A stretch of DNA of 64,000 nucleotides, taken from positions 2,471,872 to 2,535,871 of the forward strand of contig OX422202.1 of NCBI GenBank assembly GCA_949130485.1. The letters are read 5' to 3'. The notes beneath the pieces are model-generated. The model did no database searches and was not told the DNA's origin. It saw only the letters and a list, made by a program, of their open reading frames with translations. Origin of the DNA: Agelas oroides. Taxonomy: Eukaryota; Porifera; Demospongiae; Agelasida; Agelasidae. Made by a program: the position numbers and the translations under genes. The first letter of the stretch is position 1. The number at the start of each line of letters is the position of its first letter. Positions 53,516 through 64,000 of this stretch are shown piece by piece.

Positions 53516-56500
53516 CATGGCTCTACTTCATTCTACCATGGCTCTACTTCATTCTACCATGGCTCTACTTCATTCTATCATGGCTCTACTTCATTCTATA
53601 TGACTCTACTACATACTACCATGGCTCTACTCCATTCTACCATGGCTCTACTATATTCTACGATCTCTCTACTTCATTCTACCATGGCTCTACTTCATTC
53701 TACCATGGCTCTACTTCATTCTACCATGACTGTACTTCATTCTACCATGCCTCTACTTCGTTCTCTATGACTCTACTACACACTACCATGGCTCTACTCC
53801 AATCTACCATGGCTCTACTTCATTCTACTATAGCTGTACTTCATTCTACCATGGCTCTACTTCATTCTACCATGGTTCTACTTCATTCTACATGACTCTA
53901 CTTCACATTACCATGGCTCTACTCCATTCCTACATGGCTCTACTTCATTCTATACCATGGCTCTACATCATTCTACCATGGCTCTACTTCATTCTACCAT
54001 GGCTCTATTTCATTCCACATGACCCTACTACACTCTACCATGGCTCTACTCCATTCTACCATGGCTCTACTATTTTCTACCATGGCTCTACTTCATTCTA
54101 CCATGGCTCTACTTCATTCTACATGACTCTACTACACACTACCATGGCTCTACTTCATTCTACCATGGCTCTACAATATCTCTACTGCATTCTACCATGG
54201 CTCTACTTCATTCTACAATGACTCTACTTCATTCTACATGACTCTACTATACACTACCATGGCTCTACTCCATTCTACATGGCTCTACTACACACTACCA
54301 TGGCTCTACTCCATTTTACCATGGCTCTACTATATTCTACCATGGCTCTACTTCATTCTGCCATGGCTCTACTTCATTCTACCATGACTATTCTTCATTC
54401 TATATGACTCTACTACACTCTACCATGGCGCTAGTCCATTCTACTATGGCTCTACTTCATTCTACCATGGCTCTACTTCATTCTACTATGGCTCTACTTC
54501 ATTCTACCATGGCTGTACTTCATTCTACCATGGCTCTACTTCATTCTACCATGACTCTACTTCATTCTACCATGGCTCTACTTCGTTCTATATGACTCTA
54601 ATACTCACTACCATGGCTCTACTCCATTCTACCATGGCTCTACTTCATTATTCCATGACTCTACATCATTCTACCATGGCTCTACTATATTCTACCATGG
54701 CTCCACTTCATTCTACCATGACTCTACTTCATTCTACCATGGCTCTACTTCATTCTACATGACTCTACTACACACTACCATGGCTTTACTCCATTCTACC
54801 ATGGCTCTACTTCATTCTACCATGGCTATACTTCAATGTACTATGGCTCTACTTCATTCTACATGACTCTACTACACACTTCAATGGCTCTACTCCATTC
54901 TTCCATGGCTCTACTTCATTCTGCCATGGCTCTACTTCATTCTAGCATGGCTCTACTTCATTCTAGCATGGCTCTACTTCATTCTACATGACTCTACTAC
55001 ACACTACCATGGCTCTACTCCATTCTATCTTGGCTCTACTTCATTCTACCATGGCTCTACTTTATTCTACCATTGCTCTACTTCATTCTGTATGACTCTA
55101 CTACAGACTACCATGGCTCTACTCCATTCTACCATGGCTCTACTTCATTCTACCATGGCTCTACTTCATTCTACCATGGCTCTACTTCATTCTACATGAC
55201 TCTACCACACACTACCATGGCTCTACTCCTTTCTACCTTAGCTCTACTTCATTCTACCATGGCTCTACTTCATTCTACATGACTCTACTACACACAACCA
55301 TGGCTCTACTCCATTCTACCATTGCTCTACTATAGTCTACCATGGCTCTATCTCATTCTACCATGGCTCTACTTCATGCTACCATGGCTCTACTTCATTC
55401 TACCATGGTTCTACTTCATTCTACTATGGTTCTGTTCATTCTATATGATTCTACAACACACTACCATGGCTCTACTCCATTCTACCATGGCTTTACTTCA
55501 TTCTATCATGGCTCTACTTCATTCTACCATGGCTCTACTTCCTTCTACCATGGCTCTACTTCATTCTACCATGGCTTTACTTCATTCTCCCATGGCTCTA
55601 CTTCATTCTACATGAAGTTACCACACACTACCATGGCTCTACTCCATTCTACAATGGCTCTACTATATTCTACCATGGTTCTTCTTCATTCTACCATGGC
55701 TCTACTTCATTCTACCATGTCTCTACTTCATTCTACCATGGCTCTACTTCATTCTACCATGGCTCTACTTCATTCTATATGACTCTACTACACACTACCA
55801 TGGCTCTACTCCATTCTACAATGGCTCTACGATATTCTACGATCTCTCTACTTCATTCTACCATGGCTCTACTTCTTTCTACCATGGCTCTACTTCATTC
55901 TACCATGACTGTACTTCATTCTACCATGCCTCTACTTCATTCTCTATGACTCTACTACACACTACCATGGCTCTACTCCAATCTACCATGGCTCTACTTC
56001 ATGCTACTATAGCTGTACTTCATTCTACCATGGCTCTACTTCATTCTACCATGGTTCTACTTCATTGTACATGACTCTACTTCACATTACCATGGCTCTA
56101 TTCCATTCATACATGGCTCTACTTCATTCTACCATGGCTCTACTTCATTCTACCATGGCTATACTTCATTCTACCATGGCTCTACTTCATTCTCCTTTGG
56201 CTCTACTTCATTCTACCATGGCTCTACTTCATTCTACCATGGCTCTACTTCATTCTACAAGACTCTACTACACACTACCATGGCTCAACTTCATTCTACC
56301 GTGGCTCTACTTCATTCTACCATGGCTCTACTTCATTCTACATGACTCTACTTGATTTTACCATGGCTCTACTTCATTCTATATGACTCTAATACACACT
56401 ACCATGGCTCTACTCCATTCTACCATGGCTCTACTTCATTCTACCATGGCTCTACATCATTCTACCATGGCTCTACTATATTCTACCATGGCTCCACTTC

Positions 56501-57000
56501 ATTCTACCATGGCTCTACTTCATTCTACCATGGCTCTACTTCATTCTACATGACTCTACTACACACTACCATGGCTTTACTCCGTTCTACCATGGCTCTA
56601 CTTCATTCTACCATGGCTCTACTTCATTCTACTATGGCTCTACTTCATTCTACATGACTCTACTACACACTTCCATGGCTCTACTCCATTCTTCCATGGC
56701 TCTACTTCATTCTGCCATGGCTCTACTTCATTCTAGCATGGCTCTACTTCATTCTACATGACTCTACTACACACTACCATGGCTCTACTTCATTCTACCA
56801 TGGCTCTACTTCATTCTACCATGGCTTTACTTCATTCTATATGACTCTACTACACACTACCATGGCTCTACTCCATTCTACCATGACTCTACTTCATTCT
56901 ACCATGGCTCTACTTCATTCTACCATGGCTCTACTTCATTCTTCCATGGCTGTACTTCATTCTACCATGGCTCTACTTCATTCTACCTTGCCTCTACTTC
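53516..57000 (+). repeat. Continuation of the CACATTACC block, right of the element
   Basis: From 53516 the sequence follows 47427 onward at a constant offset of 6089 bp, which equals the 1023-bp array period plus the 5062-bp element and its 4-bp target duplication. The match holds to about 54110, after which the left copy appears to be shortened. A further, more diverged copy begins near 56065. No gene is seen. Confidence 0.75.
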
Positions 57001-60000
57001 ATTCTATATGACTCTACTACACACTACCATGGCTCTACTCCATTCTACCATCGCTCTACTTCATTCTACTATCGCTGTACTTCATTCAACCATGGCTCTA
57101 CTTCATTCTACCATGGCTCTACTTCATTCTACATGACTCTACTGCACACTACCATGGCTCTACTCCATTCTACCATGGCTCTACTTCATTCTACCATGGC
57201 TCTACTTCATTCTACCATGGCTCTACTTCATTCTATACCATGGCTCTACTTCATTCTACCATGGCTCTACTTCATTCTACCATGGCTCTACTTCATTCCA
57301 CATGACTCTACTACACTCTACCATGGCTCTACTCCATTCTACCATGGCTCTACTTCATTCTACATGACTCTACTACACAATACCATGGTTCTACTTCATT
57401 CTACCATAGCTTTACTATATCTCTACTGCATTCTACCATGGCTCTACTTCATTCTACAATGGCTCTACTTCTTTCTACATGACTCTAATATACACTACCA
57501 TGGCTCTACTCCATTCTACATGGCTCTACTACACACTACCATGGCGCTACTCCATTTTTCCATGGCTCTACTATATTCTACCATGGCTCTACTTTATTCT
57601 AGCATGGCTCTACTTCATTCTACCATGACTCTACTTCATTCTACATGACTCTACTACACTCTACCATGGCGCTACTCCATTCTACTATGGCTCTACTTCA
57701 TTCTACCATGGCTCTACTTCATTCTACTATGGCTCTACTTCATTCTACATGACTCTACTACACACTACCATGGCTCTACTCCATTCTACCATCGCTCTAC
57801 TATATTCAACCATGGCTCTACATCATTCTACCATGGCTCTACTTCATTCAACCATGGCTCTACTTCATTCTACCATGGCTCTACTTCATTCTACCATGGC
57901 TCTACTTCATTCTATATGACTCTACTACACACTACCATGGCTCTACTCCATTCTACCATGGTACTACTTCATTCTACCAAGGCTCTACTTCATTCTACCA
58001 TAGCTCTACTTCATTCTACATGACTCTACTACACACTACCATGGCTCAACTCCATTCTACCATGCCTCTACTTTATTCTACCATGGCTCTACTTCATTCT
58101 ACCATGGCTCTACTTCATTGTACCATGGCTCTACTTCATTCCACCATGGCTCTACTTCATTCTCCTATGGCTCTACTTCATTCTATATGACTCTACTACA
58201 CACTACCATGGCTCTACTCCATTCTACCCTCGCTCTACTATATTCAACCATCGCTCTACTTCATTCTACCATGGCTCTACTTCATTCTACATGGCTCTAC
58301 TGCACACTACCATGGCTCTACTCCATTCTACCATGGCTCTACTTCATTCTACCATGGCTCTACTTCATTCTACCATGGCTCTACTTCATTCTATACCATG
58401 GCTCTACTTCATTCTACCATGGCTCTACTTCATTCTACCATGGCTCTACTTCATTCTACCATGGCTCTCCTTCATTCCACATGACTCTACTACACTCTAC
58501 CATGGCTCTACTCCATTCTACCATGGCTCTACTTCATTCTACATGACTCTACTACACAATACCATGGCTCTACTTCATTCTACCATAGCTCTACTATATC
58601 TCTACTGCATTCTACCATGGCCCTACTTCATTCTACAATGGCTCTACTTCTTTCTACATGACTCTAATATACACTACCATGGCTCTACTCCATTCTACAT
58701 GGCTCTACTACACACTACCATGGCGCTACTCCATTTTTCCATGGCTCTACTATATTCTACCATGGCTCTACTTTATTCTACCATGGCTCTCCTTCATTCT
58801 ACCATGACTCTACTTCATTCTACATGACTCTACTACACTCTACCATGGCGCTACTCCATTCTACTCTGGCTCTACTTCATTCTACCATGGCTCTACTTCA
58901 TTCTACTATGGCTCTACTTCATTATACATGACTCTACTACACACTACCATGGCTCTACTCCATTCTACCATCGCTCTACTATATTCAACCATGGCTCTAC
59001 ATCATTCTACCATCGCTCTACTTCATTCTACCATGGCTCTACTTCATTCTACCATGGCTCTACTTCATTCTACCATCGCTCTACTTCATTCTATATGACT
59101 CTAATTCACACTACCATGGCTCTACTCCATTCTGCCATGGCTCTACTTCATTCTACCATGGCTCTACATCATTCTACCGTGGCTCTTCTATAATCTACCA
59201 TTGCTCTACTTCATTCTACCATGGCTCTACTTCATTCTACCATGGCTCTACTTCATTCTACATGACTCTACTACACACTACCATGGCTCTACTCCATTCT
59301 GCCATGGCTCTACTTCATTCTACCTTGGCTCTACTTCATTCTACTATGGCTCTACTTCATTCTACTTGACTCTACTACACACTACCATGGCTCTACTCCA
59401 TTCTTCCATGGCTCTACTTCCTTCTGCCATGGCTCTACTTCATTCTACCATGGCTCTACTTCATTCTAGCATGGCTCTACTTCAATCTACATGACTCTAC
59501 TACACACTACCATGGCTTTACTCCGTTCTACCATGGCTCTACTTCATTCTACCATGGATCTACTTCATTCTACTATGGCTCTACTTCATTCTACATGACT
59601 CTACTACACACTTCCATGGCTCTACTCCATTCTTCCATGGCTCTACTTCATTCTGCCATGGCTCTACTTCATTCTACTATGGCTCTACTTCATTCTATAT
59701 GACTCTACTACACACTACCATGGCTCTACTCCATTCTACCATGGCTCTACTTCATTCTACCATGGCTCTACTTCATTCTACCATGGCTCTACTTCATTCT
59801 ACCATGGCTCTACTTCATTCTACCATGGCTCTACTTCATTCTACCATGACTCTACTTCATTCTAGCATGGCTCTACTTCATTCTACATGACTCTACTACA
59901 CACTACCATGGCTCTACTCCATTCTACCATCGCTCTACTTCATTCTACTATCGCTGTACTTCATTCAACCTTGGCTCTACTTCATTCTACCATGGCTCTA

Positions 60001-63000
60001 CTTCATTCTACATGACTCTACTGCACACTACCATGGCTCTACTCCATTCTACCATGGCTCTACTTCATTCTACCATGGCTCTACTTCATTCTACCATGGC
60101 TCTACTTCATTCTATACCATGGCTCTACTTCATTCTACCATGGCTCTTCTTCATTCTACCATGGATCTCTACTTCATTCCACATGACACTACTACACTCT
60201 ACCATGGCTCTACTCCATTCTACCATGGCTCTACTTCATTCTACATGACTCTACTACACACTACCATGGCTCAACTCCTTTCTACCATGCCTCTACTATA
60301 TTCTACCATGGCTCTACTTCATTCTACCATGGCTCTACTTCATTGTACCATGGCTCTACTTCATTCCACCATGGCTCTACTTCATTCTCCTATGGCTCTA
60401 CTTCATTCTATATGACTCTACTACACACTACCATGGCTCTACTCCATTCTACCCTGGCTCTACTATATTCAACCATCGCTCTACTTCATTCTACCATGGC
60501 TCTACTTCATTCTACCATGGCTCTACTTCATTCTACCATGGCTCTACTTCATTCTATACCATGGCTCTACTTCATTCTACCATGGCTCTACTTCATTCTA
60601 CCATGGCTCTACTTCATTCTACCATGGCTCTCCTTCATTCCACATGACTCTACTACACTCTACCATGGCTCTACTCCATTCTACCATGGCTCTACTTCAT
60701 TCTACATGACTCTACTACACAATACCATGGCTCTACTTCATTCTACCATAGCTCTACTATATCTCTACTGCATTCTACCATGGCCCTACTTCATTCTACA
60801 ATGGCTCTACTTCTTTCTACATGACTCTAATATACACTACCATGGCTCTACTCCATTCTACATGGCTCTACTACACACTACCATGGCGCTACTCCATTTT
60901 TCCATGGCTCTACTATATTCTACCATGGCTCTACTTTATTCTACCATGGCTCTCCTTCATTCTACCATGACTCTACTTCATTCTACATGACTCTACTACA
61001 CTCTACCATGGCGCTACTCCATTCTACTCTGGCTCTACTTCATTCTACCATGGCTCTACTTCATTCTACTATGGCTCTACTTCATTATACATGACTCTAC
61101 TACACACTACCATGGCTCTACTCCATTCTACCATCGCTCTACTATATTCAACCATGGCTCTACATCATTCTACCATCGCTCTACTTCATTCTACCATGGC
61201 TCTACTTCATTCTACCATGGCTCTACTTCATTCTACCATCGCTCTACTTCATTCTATATGACTCTAATTCACACTACCATGGCTCTACTTCTTTCTGCCA
61301 TTGCTCTACTTCATTCTACCATGGCTCTACATCATTCTACCGTGGCTCTTCTATAATCTACCATTGCTCTACTTCATTCTACCATGGCTCTACTTCATTC
61401 TACCATGGCTCTACTTCATTCTACATGACTCTACTACACACTACCATGGCTCTACTCCATTCTGCCATGGCTCTACTTCATTCTACCTTGGCTCTACTTC
61501 ATTCTACTATGGCTCTACTTCATTCTACATGACTCTACTACACACTACCATGGCTCTACTCCATTCTTCCATGGCTCTACTTCCTTCTGCCATGGCTCTA
61601 CTTCATTCTACCATGGCTCTACTTCATTCTAGCATGGCTCTACTTCAATCTACATGACTCTACTACACACTACCATGGCTTTACTCCGTTCTACCATGGC
61701 TCTACTTCATTCTACCATGGATCTACTTCATTCTACTATGGCTCTACTTCATTCTACATGACTCTACTACACACTTCCATGGCTCTACTCCATTCTTCCA
61801 TGGCTCTACTTCATTCTGCCATGGCTCTACTTCATTCTACTATGGCTCTACTTCATTCTATATGACTCTACTACACACTACCATGGCTCTACTCCATTCT
61901 ACCATGGCTCTACTTCATTCTACCATGGCTCTACTTCATTCTACCATGGCTCTACTTCATTCTACCATGGCTCTACTTCATTCTACCATGGCTCTACTTC
62001 ATTCTACCATGGCTCTACTTCATTCTAGCATGGCTCTACTTCATTCTACATGACTCTACTACACACTACCATGGCTCTACTCCATTCTACCATCGCTCTA
62101 CTTCATTCTACTATCGCTGTACTTCATTCAACCTTGGCTCTACTTCATTCTACCATGGCTCTACTTCATTCTACATGACTCTACTGCACACTACCATGGC
62201 TCTACTCCATTCTACCATGGCTCTACTTCATTCTACCATGGCTCTACTTCATTCTACCATGGCTCTACTTCATTCTATACCATGGCTCTACTTCATTCTA
62301 CCATGGCTCTTCTTCATTCTACCATGGATCTCTACTTCATTCCACATGACACTACTACACTCTACCATGGCTCTACTCCATTCTACCATGACTCTACTTC
62401 ATTCTACCATGGCTCTACTTCATTCTACCATGGCTCTACTTCATTCTTCCATGGCTGTACTTCATTCTACCATGGCTCTACTTCATTCTACCTTGCCTCT
62501 ACTTCATTCTATATGACTCTACTACACACTACCATGGCTCTACTCCATTCTACCATCGCTCTACTTCATTCTACTATCGCTGTACTTCATTCAACCATGG
62601 CTCTACTTCATTCTACCATGGCTCTACTTCATTCTACATGACTCTACTGCACACTACCATGGCTCTACTCCATTCTACCATGGCTCTACTTCATTCTACC
62701 ATGGCTCTACTTCATTCTACCATGGCTCTACTTCATTCTATACCATGGCTCTACTTCATTCTACCATGGCTCTACTTCATTCTACCATGGCTCTACTTCA
62801 TTCCACATGACTCTACTACACTCTACCATGGCTCTACTCCATTCTACCATGGCTCTACTTCATTCTACATGACTCTACTACACAATACCATGGTTCTACT
62901 TCATTCTACCATAGCTTTACTATATCTCTACTGCATTCTACCATGGCTCTACTTCATTCTACAATGGCTCTACTTCTTTCTACATGACTCTAATATACAC

Positions 63001-64000
63001 TACCATGGCTCTACTCCATTCTACATGGCTCTACTACACACTACCATGGCGCTACTCCATTTTTCCATGGCTCTACTATATTCTACCATGGCTCTACTTT
63101 ATTCTAGCATGGCTCTACTTCATTCTACCATGACTCTACTTCATTCTACATGACTCTACTACACTCTACCATGGCGCTACTCCATTCTACTATGGCTCTA
63201 CTTCATTCTACCATGGCTCTACTTCATTCTACTATGGCTCTACTTCATTCTACATGACTCTACTACACACTACCATGGCTCTACTCCATTCTACCATCGC
63301 TCTACTATATTCAACCATGGCTCTACATCATTCTACCATGGCTCTACTTCATTCAACCATGGCTCTACTTCATTCTACCATGGCTCTACTTCATTCTACC
63401 ATGGCTCTACTTCATTCTATATGACTCTACTACACACTACCATGGCTCTACTCCATTCTACCATGGTACTACTTCATTCTACCAAGGCTCTACTTCATTC
63501 TACCATAGCTCTACTTCATTCTACATGACTCTACTACACACTACCATGGCTCAACTCCATTCTACCATGCCTCTACTTTATTCTACCATGGCTCTACTTC
63601 ATTCTACCATGGCTCTACTTCATTGTACCATGGCTCTACTTCATTCCACCATGGCTCTACTTCATTCTCCTATGGCTCTACTTCATTCTATATGACTCTA
63701 CTACACACTACCATGGCTCTACTCCATTCTACCCTCGCTCTACTATATTCAACCATCGCTCTACTTCATTCTACCATGGCTCTACTTCATTCTACATGGC
63801 TCTACTGCACACTACCATGGCTCTACTCCATTCTACCATGGCTCTACTTCATTCTACCATCGCTCTACTTCATTCTACCATGGCTCTACTTCATTCTATA
63901 CCATGGCTCTACTTCATTCTACCATGGCTCTACTTCATTCTACCATGGCTCTACTTCATTCTACCATGGCTCTCCTTCATTCCACATGACTCTACTACAC
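57000..64000 (+). repeat. Array block with 2163-bp tandem copies and a 5505-bp duplicate
   Basis: Segments 58291-58827, 59201-59494, 59699-59890 and 60012-60248 recur at +2163 (ending 60990, 61657, 62053 and 62411). The period is exactly 103 units of 21 bp. The segment 57133-57648 recurs at 62638-63153 (offset 5505) with an identical translation, and the window ends inside this second copy. Recurring markers are ACACAATACC, CATTTTTCC and CTAATATACAC. Confidence 0.82.

Larger units (their letters stand above)
53516..64000 (+). repeat. 21-bp satellite array, right arm
   Basis: This is the continuation of the same 21-bp array beyond the retrotransposon. Its first several hundred bases match the left arm from about 47427 onward. 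They share a variant at 47836 and 53926 (CATTCCTACATGG, where other copies read CTTACATGG), so the two arms were one array before the insertion. The arm continues past the window end. No unique sequence and no gene are visible in it. Confidence 0.97.

Noticed and set aside
1-64000. Centromeric satellite with a CENP-B box, or telomeric repeat
   Set aside because: I see no CENP-B-box-like motif and no TTAGGG-type repeat. Location on the chromosome cannot be judged from the sequence.

Overview
The window is almost entirely one tandem-repeat array, interrupted by a single young LTR retrotransposon. It is eukaryotic and most likely metazoan: it has a megasatellite-scale array, a Ty3/gypsy (Metaviridae) element, and a primer-binding site complementary to the 3' end of a eukaryotic tRNA-Ser. 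The species cannot be told from the sequence. I see no host protein-coding gene and no rRNA or tRNA gene.

Array (1-48449 and 53512-64000, about 59 kb): the basic unit is 21 bp, made of two half-units that both end in TCTAC (CATGGCTCTAC, 11 bp, plus TTCATTCTAC, 10 bp). Diverged units are arranged in a higher-order pattern. A 20-bp phase-marker unit (ATGACTCTAC plus TACACACTAC) recurs, often every 188 bp (nine units, one of them a base short). Blocks of these are duplicated at larger scales: about 980 and 1522 bp (0.6-3.1 kb), 3890 and 3659 bp (up to about 12.4 kb), 1854 and 1875 bp (15-18.4 kb), 3536 to 6312 bp (20-30 kb), 3644 and 2245 bp (36-45 kb), 1023 bp (around 47-48 kb), and 2163 and 5505 bp (57-64 kb). 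The unit has no stop codon in any plus-strand frame and a stop in every minus-strand frame. The many long plus-strand open frames are therefore a by-product of the repeat, not genes.

Retrotransposon (48450-53511, minus strand, 5062 bp): two 188-bp LTRs differ at one base and are flanked by a 4-bp target duplication (CTAC). The order in element sense is 5' LTR (right), tRNA-Ser primer-binding site, gag with one zinc knuckle, pol (protease, reverse transcriptase, RNase H, integrase with a GPF module), polypurine tract, 3' LTR (left). Gag and pol are in different frames. The gag stop is immediately preceded by an in-frame GGGAAAC slippery heptamer and followed after 5 nt by a strong stem with pseudoknot potential, so pol is probably made as a Gag-Pol fusion by -1 ribosomal frameshifting. 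All catalytic residues I looked for are present, there is no internal stop, and there is no env. The empty insertion site survives in a neighbouring array copy 1023 bp upstream, which places the insertion after that local duplication.
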